Assembly (NCBI GenBank): GCA_000746015.1
Contig: JQKK01000022.1
Location: 1 to 64,000, forward strand
From: Lachnospiraceae bacterium MA2020
Lineage (GTDB): Bacteria; Bacillota; Clostridia; Lachnospirales; Lachnospiraceae
Length of the DNA: 64,000 nucleotides
Direction of reading: 5' to 3'
Each line of letters begins with the position of its first letter. Within the stretch, counting starts at the first letter, position 1. A program made the position numbers and the translations under genes. This document shows positions 35,217 through 44,894 of this stretch, in pieces. The notes beneath the pieces are model-generated. The model did no database searches and was not told the origin of the DNA. It was given only the letters and a program-made list of their open reading frames with translations.

Positions 35217-35690
35217 GTGGGAAAGATTTTTCGTTTTTACAAGGATGTTGATACAGATCAGATCATAGCATCACAGTATCTTCTATTTCCAACCTTTGAC
35301 GAAATGAAAGTTCATACATTCGAATCACTGGATCCAAGTTTTGCAAGCAGTGTAAAACCCGGAGATTTCGTTGTGGCTGACGAAAACTTCGGATGTGGTT
35401 CATCCAGAGAGCAGGCACCTTCCGTCTTGAAGGCACTTGGTGTGAAGGCTGTCATCGCTAAGTCATTTGCAAGAATCTTTTATAGAAATTCCATAAACAT
35501 TGGCCTTCCGGTCCTTATCTGTAAGGAACTGTATGATGAGGTAAATGCAGGCGATGAAATGGAACTAAACATGGAAGAAGGGATCATCACTACAGGCGGA
35601 AAAACTTTTTATTGTACAAAGCTTCCTGAAAACCTGCAGAAGATCCTTGATGAAGGCGGACTTCTCGCTTCACTGAATAAGGAGGTGTAA
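35217..35690 (+). CDS. LeuD-type hydro-lyase small subunit, set 1
   Basis: A 157-residue swivel-domain subunit of the aconitase superfamily. The key blocks are 'DVDTDQIIASQYL' and 'ENFGCGSSREQAP' (substrate-binding loop), then 'VIAKSFARIFYRNSINIGL'. It pairs with the large subunit encoded 4 bases downstream. It is shorter than LeuD of the leucine pathway in proteobacteria and resembles the HacB/LeuD2 group of anaerobes. Start is GTG with GGAGGA upstream. Confidence 0.88.
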   Translation: MGKIFRFYKDVDTDQIIASQYLLFPTFDEMKVHTFESLDPSFASSVKPGDFVVADENFGCGSSREQAPSVLKALGVKAVIAKSFARIFYRNSINIGLPVLICKELYDEVNAGDEMELNMEEGIITTGGKTFYCTKLPENLQKILDEGGLLASLNKEV

Positions 35691-35694
35691 GACA

Positions 35695-36942
35695 ATGGGA
35701 ATGACTATAGCTGAAAAGATCATTGCACGTGCTTCCGGCAATGAAGTGGTAAAAGCAAATGATATCTGTACTGTTGAGCTTGATCTCCTCATGAGCAACG
35801 ATGGAACAAGCCACATTACAGTAGATAAATATAATGCACTTAAGCATCCTCATATAGCAGATGTATCAAAGCTCGTCTGGATAGTAGATCATAATTTACC
35901 TAGTGACAGCGTAAAAACAGCTGATTCTCACAAAAAAATGCGTGATTTTGCGCGTGAAAACGGTATCACATATTACGAAGGCGAAGGTGTATGCCACCAG
36001 GTTATGCTCGAAAAACATGTCCGTCCCGGACAGCTGATCTTTGGCGCAGACAGCCATACTTGTGCATATGGTGCACTTGGTGCATTCGGCACCGGTGTTG
36101 GAAATACAGATTACCTTTATGCGATGGTTACCGGAACGTCATGGGTACTTGTTCCTGAAACTCTCAGATTCAACTTAAAGGGCAAACTTCCGGAAGGTGT
36201 TTATGCAAGAGACCTCATCCTCACAATTATAGGTCAGATAAGCGCCAACGGTGCAAACTATAAGGCAATGGAGTTTGGTGGAGAAGGACTCAACTCTATC
36301 GATATGGCTGGTCGTATATCTATCTGTAATCTCTGTGTAGAGGCTGGTGCAAAGACAGCGCTTATGGAAGTCGATGATGTAGCTTTAAGTTATCTCAAAG
36401 AGCATGGCAGAGAGCCTGTCGAGTGCTTCTCTCCTGATCCTGATGCTGTATATGCACAAGTTTATGATATTGATCTAAGCACAATTAAGCCTATCGTTGC
36501 CAAGCCTCATTTTGTTGACAGTGTAGTTCCTGCTGAAGAAGCTTTCGGCACTCACATCGACGAAGCATTCCTTGGCTCATGCAATAACGGTCGTATTGAA
36601 GACCTTCGTATCGGAGCAGAAATTCTTAAAGGAAGAAAAGTCTGCCCTGATGTCCGTTTCCTCGTAGTACCTGCAAGCCGAGATGTTTACAAGCAGGCTA
36701 TGAAAGAAGGTCTACTTGAGATCTTCATGGAAGCCGGTGCTATAGTAATGAACCCAAATTGTTCCGTATGCTGGGGTGCCTGCCAGGGAGTTATCGGCGA
36801 AGGTGAGACTCTTATAAGTACCGGAACAAGAAACTTTAAGGGACGATGTGGACATAGAGAATCATTTGTTTATCTTGCAAGTGCAGCAACCGTTACCGCT
36901 TCTGCCATAAAGGGCGAGATTACAACTGCAGATAAACTTTAA
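35695..36942 (+). CDS. LeuC-type hydro-lyase large subunit, set 1
   Basis: A 415-residue aconitase-family large subunit with cysteines for the [4Fe-4S] cluster in 'LGSCNNGRIEDL' (near residue 300) and 'NPNCSVCWGACQG' (near 360 and 363). It dehydrates and rehydrates a 2- or 3-hydroxy dicarboxylate such as isopropylmalate, citramalate, homocitrate or dimethylmalate. 'CNNGR' and 'NCSVCWGAC' differ from the CTNGR and PSCGLC of set 2, so the two pairs probably differ in substrate. The ATG has AGGAGG 9 bases upstream. Confidence 0.88.
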   Translation: MGMTIAEKIIARASGNEVVKANDICTVELDLLMSNDGTSHITVDKYNALKHPHIADVSKLVWIVDHNLPSDSVKTADSHKKMRDFARENGITYYEGEGVCHQVMLEKHVRPGQLIFGADSHTCAYGALGAFGTGVGNTDYLYAMVTGTSWVLVPETLRFNLKGKLPEGVYARDLILTIIGQISANGANYKAMEFGGEGLNSIDMAGRISICNLCVEAGAKTALMEVDDVALSYLKEHGREPVECFSPDPDAVYAQVYDIDLSTIKPIVAKPHFVDSVVPAEEAFGTHIDEAFLGSCNNGRIEDLRIGAEILKGRKVCPDVRFLVVPASRDVYKQAMKEGLLEIFMEAGAIVMNPNCSVCWGACQGVIGEGETLISTGTRNFKGRCGHRESFVYLASAATVTASAIKGEITTADKL

Positions 36943-36960
36943 TAAGAATTGGAGCTAATA

Positions 36961-37455
36961 ATGGAAAAATTTACAGGCAAGGTATGGGTTATGGGTGATG
37001 ATATCGATACAGACATAATCCTGCCAACTGAATATCTTGTTTTTAAGACAATAGAAGAAATGAAACCTTATGCTTTCTCACCACTCCGCGAGGATATTGC
37101 TAAAGAGCTTAAGAGCGGTGATATCATAGTAGCAGGCAATAATTTCGGATGTGGTTCCTCAAGAGAGCAGGCACCCGAGGTTGTAAAAGCACTTGGCGTA
37201 AAATGCGTTATCGCTAAGAGTTTTGCAAGAATTTTTTTCCGAAACGCCATAAATAACGGTCTCCTTCTAATTGAAAATGCCGATCTGGCTGATGATGTAA
37301 AAGAGGGTGACGAGATCACTGTAACAATAAATGATAAGATTGAATACAATAATAAAGAATATCCTATCGTTTCTCTACCGGAAAATCTAATGGAAATATT
37401 GGATGCAGGCGGACTTGTAAAAGCAATGAGAAAACGCAATGGTTTAAGTGATTAA
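36961..37455 (+). CDS. LeuD-type hydro-lyase small subunit, set 2
   Basis: A 164-residue small subunit with 'DIDTDIILPTEYL', 'NNFGCGSSREQAPEVVKALG' and 'VIAKSFARIFFRNAINNGL'. It is paralogous to the set 1 subunit but clearly diverged. I use the ATG at 36961, preceded by GGAGC; a frame start 12 bases earlier has no ribosome site. It pairs with the large subunit gene 17 bases downstream. Confidence 0.88.
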   Translation: MEKFTGKVWVMGDDIDTDIILPTEYLVFKTIEEMKPYAFSPLREDIAKELKSGDIIVAGNNFGCGSSREQAPEVVKALGVKCVIAKSFARIFFRNAINNGLLLIENADLADDVKEGDEITVTINDKIEYNNKEYPIVSLPENLMEILDAGGLVKAMRKRNGLSD

Positions 37456-37472
37456 AAACTTAAGGAGAAATC

Positions 37473-38714
37473 ATGGGACACACAATAATTGAAAAAATAA
37501 TCGCCCACAATGTAGGTCATGAAGTAAAGCCCGGCGATATTGTTACAGTAGATGTTGATTATGTGATGCTTGACGATATAATGATGCCATTCATTGTATC
37601 AAAATTTAAAGAAATGGGCTTCCGTAAAGTATGGGATCCGAATAAGACTGTAATTATCTGCGATCACCTTGTACCTGCAAGTCAGGTTGATGACACTCGT
37701 GCCTATCATATAAGCTGTGATTTTGCAAAAGAACAGGGTATCGCCAATCTTCACAGAAGTGACGGAATCTGCCATCAGCTCATGACAGAGGCCGGATATG
37801 TAAAGCCCGGACATGTAGTTTTCGGAACAGACAGCCACACGACAACTTATGGATGTGTGGGAGCATTTTCATCAGGTATTGGTTACACTGAGATGGCATC
37901 TATTCTCGGAACCGGACAGCTTTGGATGAGAGTTCCTTCTACTATACGTGTAAATATCACAGGCAAGCTCCCTTCAAACGTCATGAGTAAGGATGTTATC
38001 CTGAAGATCATTGGAGACCTTACTGCAGCAGGAGCAACATATAAATCGCTAGAGTTTACCGGAGATACTGTTGAAAACATGAGCGTTTCATCCAGAATGA
38101 CTATGACAAACATGGCCATTGAGGCAGGCGCAAAGTGTGGTCTTTTCGCACCGGATGAAAAAACTGCTGAATATTGCTGTATTGAATTAGACGATTTCCA
38201 AAAGAGTCTGAAAGGCGACGATGATGCTGTCTATGAGCAGGTACTTAATTATCGCGCAGAGGACTTTGTACCGGTTGCAGCGGTTCCATCAAATGTAGAC
38301 CACTGCGTACCAATCTCAGAGATTGATAATGTCAAAGTTGATCAGGTATTCCTTGGATCATGTACAAACGGACGATTAGAGGATCTTATGGCAGCGGCTG
38401 AAGTTTTGAAGGGCAAAAAAATCGCACCATTTGTAAGGTTTATAGTAACACCAGCAAGCCGAAAGGTTTATACAGAAGCCTTAAAAAACGGCACTTTAGA
38501 TATACTTCTCGATGCCGGCGCAGACATTACTCACCCATCATGCGGTCTCTGCTGCGGACGTACCGGCGGTATCCTTACCGATGGTGAAGTAGTAGTCGCA
38601 ACCAATAACCGAAACTTCCTCGGTCGAATGGGCACAAATAAAGTAAATATCTATCTTGCGTCACCAAAAACAGCAGCAATGTCAGCACTTAAGGGATGCA
38701 TTTGCTCGACATAA
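37473..38714 (+). CDS. LeuC-type hydro-lyase large subunit, set 2
   Basis: A 413-residue large subunit with cluster cysteines in 'LGSCTNGRLEDL' and 'HPSCGLCCGRTGG' and the active-site segment 'GTDSHTTTYGCVGAFSSGIG'. It is closest in pattern to the 3-isopropylmalate dehydratase/homoaconitase group of anaerobes. The four genes form one operon with no leuA or leuB in the window, so whether either set serves leucine synthesis is not decided by context. The AAGGAG ribosome site is 7 bases before the ATG. Confidence 0.88.
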   Translation: MGHTIIEKIIAHNVGHEVKPGDIVTVDVDYVMLDDIMMPFIVSKFKEMGFRKVWDPNKTVIICDHLVPASQVDDTRAYHISCDFAKEQGIANLHRSDGICHQLMTEAGYVKPGHVVFGTDSHTTTYGCVGAFSSGIGYTEMASILGTGQLWMRVPSTIRVNITGKLPSNVMSKDVILKIIGDLTAAGATYKSLEFTGDTVENMSVSSRMTMTNMAIEAGAKCGLFAPDEKTAEYCCIELDDFQKSLKGDDDAVYEQVLNYRAEDFVPVAAVPSNVDHCVPISEIDNVKVDQVFLGSCTNGRLEDLMAAAEVLKGKKIAPFVRFIVTPASRKVYTEALKNGTLDILLDAGADITHPSCGLCCGRTGGILTDGEVVVATNNRNFLGRMGTNKVNIYLASPKTAAMSALKGCICST

Positions 38715-38729
38715 TTTATTTAAATATAT

Positions 38730-38766
38730 GAAGCAGGCTCGCTTAAATGCAAGAAGCCTGCTTCAA
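38730..38766. terminator. Hairpin after the LeuDC-type operon
   Basis: GAAGCAGGCT (38730-38739) pairs with AGCCTGCTTC (38755-38764); a looser T-rich tract follows. It lies between convergent genes. Confidence 0.7.
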
Positions 38767-38828
38767 TAAGTATCTCTTTTTGTTAAGTCTGAATTATCTG
38801 TTGTCTACACTTTGAATTATACAGGAAG

Positions 38829-39221
38829 CTACTCATGCAATTCAAGCGGAAGTCCGTCCGGATCTCTAAAGAAAGTCATTCGGTTCTTTGTATAAGGATC
38901 CATTCTAATTGGTTCACATTCTATTCCCTTTTGTTCGAGTTCAGCAACTGCTTTTTCTACGTCATCCACTCGAAATGCCAGATGTCTCAATCCACAGGCT
39001 TCCGGATTGCTGACTCTTTTAGGAGGATTCTTCTCTACAAATAATTCAATTTCCGGAGAATCCGGTTCATCTCCGATTTTGAGATTTAAAATCGTGTCAT
39101 TCCGATCCTGTCTGAATACTTCTCTCACTACTGTGAAACCCAACTGTTCAACATAAAAATGACGTGCCTTTTCCAGATCCGTTACAATAATTGCAATATG
39201 GTCAATTCGGTTCAGATTCAT
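38829..39221 (-). CDS. VOC-family (glyoxalase-like) protein
   Basis: A 130-residue vicinal-oxygen-chelate protein with metal-site positions in 'IDHIAIIV' (H), 'EIELFVE' (E), 'LRHLAFRV' (H) and 'PLELHE' (E), as in glyoxalase I-like YaeR/GloA2 proteins. It may act on methylglyoxal adducts, but many VOC proteins have other roles. I use the ATG at 39221, with AGGAGA about 10 bases upstream. It lies 48 bases after the alpha-xylosidase stop and may be transcribed with that operon. Confidence 0.82.
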   Translation of the reverse strand: MNLNRIDHIAIIVTDLEKARHFYVEQLGFTVVREVFRQDRNDTILNLKIGDEPDSPEIELFVEKNPPKRVSNPEACGLRHLAFRVDDVEKAVAELEQKGIECEPIRMDPYTKNRMTFFRDPDGLPLELHE

Positions 39222-39269
39222 ACTAGCCAATTCTCCTATCTCTGTAATTTCATAGTGTTTTTACTATAA

Positions 39270-41585
39270 TTATAACTCTATCTTAGTCGTTTCTTCATCT
39301 AGCTTTCCTCTTATTACTCTTCCATCTTCAAGATAAATTTCATAAAAGGCCAAAGTAGCCTTTGAGAGCCTGAATGTCACACTGTCTCCGGTAAATTCTG
39401 CCGTTGCTCTCATACTCTCATTCCCTGTAATATCCGGAATGATAGCCTCCGCCGTCTCATTTACCGCCGGCAGATAGTATCTTAATGTTACATCCTTTGA
39501 ATAATCATAATCCGGTACCTTTCCGTCAGATCCATAAGCTATCAGACTGTTAGCCTTCACAAAAAGCGGCATGTTCATATAGCTATATTCCTTCTTGTAC
39601 CATCTGCCGCCTTCAAGCACTTCGTTGTCTATGAGACCTATCCACTTGCCTTCCGGCAGATAAAACTCTCCCAGTGACCTGTCGTTAAAGATCGGTGCGA
39701 CAAGTATCGCATCACCGAACATATACTGCAGATCCAGATACTGACATGTTCTATCTTCTGGAAATTCAAATGGCATAGGACGCATGATAGGAGTACCCTT
39801 TTCATGTGCGATCACAGCCATCTGATATATGTAAGGCATCAGATGACATTTAAGTTCAGTGAAATATTTAACTACATCATTTGCCTCATCATCAAAGATC
39901 CACGGGACACGATAGGTATCTGAACCATGCAAACGCGAATGAGACGAAAGAAGTCCAAACTGTGCCCAACGTTTATACAGATCCGGCGTTGCAGTTGCTT
40001 CAAAGCCAGCTATATCATGGCTCCAGAAAGCAAAACCTGACATTGCAAATGAAAGTCCTGCATGCAGTGTTTCCGCCATCGACGCATAGGATGCAGAGCT
40101 GTCACCGCCCCAGTGTATCGGGAATTGCTGACTTCCAACTGTTGCAGATCTTGCAAAAAGTACTGCATTGCCCTTTCCTTTCATCTTTTCAATAGTTTCA
40201 AAAACAGTCTGATTGTAAAGGAATGTATAATAATTGTGCATATCGATCGGGTCACTGCTATCATAATATGCAACATCTGTAGGTATACGTTCTCCAAAAT
40301 CAGTCTTCACTGCATCTACGCCGGTTTCCAAAAGTTTCTCTATTTTTTCAGAATACCATTTTTTTGCCTCCGGATTAGTAAAGTCAACTACGGCGAGGCC
40401 CGGCTGCCAATTGTCTACCTGCTTTATGCCTTTTCCATCAGAGCGCATCAAAAAGTAACCTTTTTCTGCTCCAACTCTGAACATCTCAGTATCTTGAGCA
40501 ACATAGGGATTGATCCAACAGCATACCTTAAGCCCCTGCTTATGATATTTATCTATGATTTTCTTTGGATCAGGAAATGCTTCTGCATCCCAAACAAAAT
40601 CGCACCAATGAAGTGCTCTCATCCAGTAACAATCAAAATGAAATGTTCTCAGAGGTATATCTCTATCCGTCATACCCTTAATAAGCTTATCAGTAGTTTC
40701 CTCATCATAGGATGGCTTAAATGATGTAGAGAGCCACAGCCCAAAGCTCCATGCCGGGGGCAACGCCGGACGTCCCGTCAAAGCAGTATAAACATCAATG
40801 ATATCTGCAGGTGTCTTACCATATATCAAATGATATCTAAGTTCTTCTCCCGGAACGCTAAAACCCACAAATTCGACCTTTTCGGAAGATACTTCAAATG
40901 ATACCTGCCCTGCATGATCTACAAATACACCATAGTTGTTAGAGGACATGTAAAATGGTATGTTCTTGTATGAAATATCACTGGATGTTCCACCATCCTC
41001 ATTCCATATGTTTACACTCTGCCCATTTTTTACAAAAGGAGTAAAACGCTCACCAAAACCGTAAATTGTTTCAGTCGGAGCAAGTGAAAGCTCAGACAAC
41101 ATATACGGCTCATAGTTTTGCTCAAAGTAATGTGCATCCATTCTGAGCTTTGAAGGCCGCTTGTTTACCCTCATATATCCAAGATTTCTAAAACCACATG
41201 AGGTCAAAAGTTTTCCATCAGCCTCAAAGAGTATCTGAAAACTATCACGTATAACAGTGACTGTAATGTCCCCTGCTTTCATTATCGCAGTCTCATCAGA
41301 AATAGTTACATCCACTTCTTCCGGATCATTATTGAGAGTAAATCTTGGTTCATTAGTATCATATCCAGCAAAATGTATTGTTTTAATTTCAATATCGTTG
41401 TGCGAGCTGCTTGTAATATCAATATACAAAACTGTGATATCAAGTGAATCCGCCCTACTCCTGATAGGTCTTTCCGGAGCTGCCAGGCGCATTCCATTTG
41501 GTATTTTTTCTACAGTAAAAACACTTGAGGCAAAAGATGCCTGCACATTTTCCTGCCTAAGCCAGTATCCATCAGTAAATTTCAT
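39270..41585 (-). CDS. yicI: Alpha-xylosidase (GH31, YicI type)
   Basis: Releases alpha-xylosyl units from the non-reducing end of xyloglucan oligosaccharides such as isoprimeverose. The 771-residue cytoplasmic enzyme has the GH31 nucleophile D429 in 'VKTDFGERIP' and acid/base D495 in 'HWGGDSSASYASM', 66 residues apart as in E. coli YicI. The N-terminal galactose-mutarotase-like beta-sandwich, catalytic barrel and C-terminal beta-domains are all present. Last enzyme of the sugar importer operon, which fits breakdown of imported plant oligosaccharides. Confidence 0.92.
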   Translation of the reverse strand: MKFTDGYWLRQENVQASFASSVFTVEKIPNGMRLAAPERPIRSRADSLDITVLYIDITSSSHNDIEIKTIHFAGYDTNEPRFTLNNDPEEVDVTISDETAIMKAGDITVTVIRDSFQILFEADGKLLTSCGFRNLGYMRVNKRPSKLRMDAHYFEQNYEPYMLSELSLAPTETIYGFGERFTPFVKNGQSVNIWNEDGGTSSDISYKNIPFYMSSNNYGVFVDHAGQVSFEVSSEKVEFVGFSVPGEELRYHLIYGKTPADIIDVYTALTGRPALPPAWSFGLWLSTSFKPSYDEETTDKLIKGMTDRDIPLRTFHFDCYWMRALHWCDFVWDAEAFPDPKKIIDKYHKQGLKVCCWINPYVAQDTEMFRVGAEKGYFLMRSDGKGIKQVDNWQPGLAVVDFTNPEAKKWYSEKIEKLLETGVDAVKTDFGERIPTDVAYYDSSDPIDMHNYYTFLYNQTVFETIEKMKGKGNAVLFARSATVGSQQFPIHWGGDSSASYASMAETLHAGLSFAMSGFAFWSHDIAGFEATATPDLYKRWAQFGLLSSHSRLHGSDTYRVPWIFDDEANDVVKYFTELKCHLMPYIYQMAVIAHEKGTPIMRPMPFEFPEDRTCQYLDLQYMFGDAILVAPIFNDRSLGEFYLPEGKWIGLIDNEVLEGGRWYKKEYSYMNMPLFVKANSLIAYGSDGKVPDYDYSKDVTLRYYLPAVNETAEAIIPDITGNESMRATAEFTGDSVTFRLSKATLAFYEIYLEDGRVIRGKLDEETTKIEL

Positions 41586-41599
41586 ATTTAGTCTCCGTA

Positions 41600-42946
41600 T
41601 TATTCTGCGTTAGGTCCATCAATTTCAGCCCACTGCTTATCAATTGTTGCAGCTGTTTCTTCTCTAGATGCTGTTCCTGCTATGTATGACTGAATAGCCT
41701 CACCATAAACCTGATTGAAAGAATCTGTTGACTGAACTATCGAAAGCTCTCCTGCTCCTTTCTTTTCTACAAGTTCACTGCCCTCTGAAATAACCACAAG
41801 GTCAGACTTTGCATCAGTCTTCACTGGAGGAACTACGCCTGCAACATCTGTAAACCACTGCTTACCATAGTCAGATGTATACCACCAGTTAATGAAATTC
41901 AACACAGACTGAAGATTTTTTGAATCCTTATTTATTCTGAGAGCCTGATCAGAACCGGTAATGACCTGCGCATCCTCAGCTTTATCATCGACTGGATATC
42001 CTGCAAATCCAAACTTAAGGTCTGGATTGATTTTAAGGAGATCTGCCTCAACCCACGCTCCCTGACCGAGCATAAAAGCAGCCTGCCCAGTCGCGAATGC
42101 CTGCTCCTCACCTGCAAGATCTGTTTCAAGCGGCTTATCATCGCCATTTGCGATTGCCAGATCTATAAAATCAAAGAAATTATTATACATGATAGGATAG
42201 TCTTCCATCTTTGAATTACCATTCTGAATAGATGAAACCAACTCTCCTGCTGTCATTCCAGCCTCTTTTGCAGCCGCATCTGTGAAGTGCTGTCCAATAT
42301 GCTTAAATACCCACCACTCCATAAATCCGGTTGTGAATGGCTTATATCCAGCATCAGAAATCTTTGTGCAGGCATCCTTTAGTTCATCCATAGTTTCCGG
42401 AACCTTAGCTACTCCGGCTTTTTCAAGGATATCTTTGTTGTAGAGCAAACCAAAATAATTACCTTTGATAGCTATACCGTACATTCCTCCGCCATTTTTG
42501 GTAGATGCCATAGAGGCAGCAACACCATCATCAATAGTCTGCATAAGCGGCTGATCAGAAAGATCTAATGAATAATCAAGATAAGTATCTATTTCCTTTC
42601 CAGAAGTTGATGAAAAGATATCCGGCGTCTCACCCGAATTAATCTTTGCCTTAAGCAGTGTCGGATAGTCATTCTGTGTTGTCTCGTAATTGATGGTTAC
42701 ATTTGGCGCAACATTCTTATACTCATCGATAAGTGTGTTGATCGCGTCAGCATATTCCGGTGAAGCTATAAACATATAGATTTCCCCAGAATCATCGCTT
42801 GTTTCTCCTGATGTTGCTGCAGCTGATGCAGCACTTGTCTCAGGCGCACTTGAGGACTGTGCATCCTGTGAACTGTTTGCCCCGCAGCCAACAAGAGATC
42901 CCAGCATTGTAAGTGTCATTGCAATTGCCAAAAAACGTCTTTTCAT
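41600..42946 (-). CDS. Sugar ABC transporter substrate-binding lipoprotein
   Basis: A 448-residue family 1 solute-binding protein. The signal peptide has a lipobox 'LVGC' near residue 21, then a serine/alanine-rich linker, then the binding domain ('INTLIDEYKNVAPNVTINYE', 'FATGQAAFMLGQGAWV'). It should bind an oligosaccharide, probably xylose-containing given the GH31 gene next to it. It starts with AAGGAGAAGG before the ATG. A small hairpin (about 42995-43020) in the 80-base gap upstream may adjust its level relative to the permeases. Confidence 0.9.
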   Translation of the reverse strand: MKRRFLAIAMTLTMLGSLVGCGANSSQDAQSSSAPETSAASAAATSGETSDDSGEIYMFIASPEYADAINTLIDEYKNVAPNVTINYETTQNDYPTLLKAKINSGETPDIFSSTSGKEIDTYLDYSLDLSDQPLMQTIDDGVAASMASTKNGGGMYGIAIKGNYFGLLYNKDILEKAGVAKVPETMDELKDACTKISDAGYKPFTTGFMEWWVFKHIGQHFTDAAAKEAGMTAGELVSSIQNGNSKMEDYPIMYNNFFDFIDLAIANGDDKPLETDLAGEEQAFATGQAAFMLGQGAWVEADLLKINPDLKFGFAGYPVDDKAEDAQVITGSDQALRINKDSKNLQSVLNFINWWYTSDYGKQWFTDVAGVVPPVKTDAKSDLVVISEGSELVEKKGAGELSIVQSTDSFNQVYGEAIQSYIAGTASREETAATIDKQWAEIDGPNAE

Positions 42947-43026
42947 AAATACCTTCTCCTTTACATGATTATGATTATAATTTTAATAAAATCTATGCTT
43001 TAGGCATATCTAATGCCCTAATGCCA

Positions 43027-43866
43027 TTATCCCTTGACTGCACCGGCTACTATTCCCTCGACTATGTACTTCTGCAGGAATATAAAAACAATAATAGACG
43101 GGAAAACAGCCATTACCATACCTGCCATCGCATTTTGCCACTGTGTATTCATTTGTCCTACAAAGGTATACGCTGCAAGTACTAAGGTTTTAGTATTATT
43201 GCTCGAATTTACCATGAGCAGTGGAAGAAGGAAATCATTCCATATCCACATAAAATCAAGAACAATAACTGTAACTGTAACCGATTTCAATAATGGAAAA
43301 ATAATTGCTGTAAAAGTTTTCCATGTAGATGCTCCATCTATATGTGCTGATTCATCAAGTTCTTTAGGTATAGTCTTCATGAAATTAAAGTAAATAAATG
43401 TTGCCATTGGTATACCAAAGCCCCAGTACTGTATTCCAAGTCCTACTCGTGAATTGTTCAAATGAATAATCGACATAGCCTTCAAAAGTGTGATCATAAT
43501 TGTCTGAAATGGTATAAGCATAGGAGTGATAAGCATTCCGTAAATCATTTTCGTATAGTTTGTCCTGCGTCTGTCACATATATATGCAGCGATCGAAGAA
43601 AAAGCTATTATTCCAACTATACCAAGTGTTGTGATCAATATGTTGTTTCCAAGAAGTTTCAGATACTTAATTTTGTCTGCCACATATGTATAATTGTCTA
43701 TAGTTGCAGCTTTTGGAAGAGATATCGGTGAAGCGATCACTTCTCCAAATGGCTTAAGTGAGTTGATCAGCATAAGAAAAACCGGATATATATATACTAC
43801 AGATGCAATGATAAGAATTATCATCATTGTATAAAAACTGATCGCCTGCTTGTTTTTTCGGCTCAT
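43027..43866 (-). CDS. Sugar ABC transporter permease (MalG/AraQ type)
   Basis: A 279-residue permease with six membrane segments and the coupling motif 'ELDESAHIDGASTWKTF' near residue 175. It forms a heterodimer with the product of the gene just upstream, whose stop shares its start base. No ATPase gene is present; such operons commonly rely on a shared MsmK-type ATPase encoded elsewhere. Confidence 0.9.
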   Translation of the reverse strand: MSRKNKQAISFYTMMIILIIASVVYIYPVFLMLINSLKPFGEVIASPISLPKAATIDNYTYVADKIKYLKLLGNNILITTLGIVGIIAFSSIAAYICDRRRTNYTKMIYGMLITPMLIPFQTIMITLLKAMSIIHLNNSRVGLGIQYWGFGIPMATFIYFNFMKTIPKELDESAHIDGASTWKTFTAIIFPLLKSVTVTVIVLDFMWIWNDFLLPLLMVNSSNNTKTLVLAAYTFVGQMNTQWQNAMAGMVMAVFPSIIVFIFLQKYIVEGIVAGAVKG

Positions 43867-44753
43867 TACAGATCAACCTCCCTTTTAGACATAATTTTTA
43901 ATGTTAGCTGAGTAATAACAAGTACAAACAAGAAGTAAAGGATTGCCTGCGCAGAACCAAGTCCATAATTATTTCTTGTAAAAGCTTCATTATATATGGC
44001 AAGTGTTGCAGAATATGTTGACTGTCCGGGGCCTCCCTTTGTAAGTGCCAGAATGATGTCAAATACTTTAAGACCATTTGTCAATGACATAAATATGCAC
44101 GTTGTGATCGATGGGCCAAGTAAAGGCAAAACTATCTTGAAAAAGGTTTTACTTTTTGATGCACCATCTACATAGGCTGCCTCAATAACATCATTTGGAA
44201 CCGCCTGCAGACCTGCAATATAAAGAACTATATAAAAACCAAGTGACTGCCACACGCCTACTATTGCTACTGCCCAAAATGCAACATGTGGATCTCCAAG
44301 CCATGACAGATTCCAGATGCTCATTCCCGTCATATCATAAAATGTTTTGAAACCCGAGGTAAAAATAAACTTCCATATGAATCCTACAATAGTCATACTC
44401 ATGATATATGGAATGAAAAATATTCCTCTAAACATATTTGCCAGCTTAAATTTCTTTGTAAGGATCACTGCTAGTGCAAGTGCGATCACATTTGAGCCTA
44501 TCACAAAGAAAAGAGTGTATCTGATAGTAAACCAAAGATCTGACATAAAAGCATTGTCACCTTTAAATATTGCAATGAAGTTTTCAATCCCTATAAATAC
44601 CGGATTTTTTGCAATTCCATTCCATTTTGTAAGTGAATAGTACCCACTCATTGCAAATGGAATATACATCATTACACCTACCAGCACTAATGCAGGCAGA
44701 GTGTAAATAAAGTTTTCGATTTGTTCTTTTCGTTTTAGCTTTGAGTTATTCAT
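43866..44753 (-). CDS. Sugar ABC transporter permease (MalF/UgpA type)
   Basis: A 295-residue permease, first gene of the importer operon, with six membrane segments and the motif 'DVIEAAYVDGASKSKTFFKI' near residue 190. The ATG at 44753 is preceded by GGAGGG. The promoter must lie in the 140-base gap shared with the divergent sensor kinase gene. Confidence 0.9.
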   Translation of the reverse strand: MNNSKLKRKEQIENFIYTLPALVLVGVMMYIPFAMSGYYSLTKWNGIAKNPVFIGIENFIAIFKGDNAFMSDLWFTIRYTLFFVIGSNVIALALAVILTKKFKLANMFRGIFFIPYIMSMTIVGFIWKFIFTSGFKTFYDMTGMSIWNLSWLGDPHVAFWAVAIVGVWQSLGFYIVLYIAGLQAVPNDVIEAAYVDGASKSKTFFKIVLPLLGPSITTCIFMSLTNGLKVFDIILALTKGGPGQSTYSATLAIYNEAFTRNNYGLGSAQAILYFLFVLVITQLTLKIMSKREVDL

Positions 44754-44894
44754 GTACCCTCCTACGAAACTTTTACATTCCCTCGTGATGAATAGAGGAT
44801 AACATGTATAGATTGCACAATAAATAGAAAATATTGACGCAATTACTCGAAAATATTGACATGGTAAATTTATATATTTGAAGTTAATATTGTA

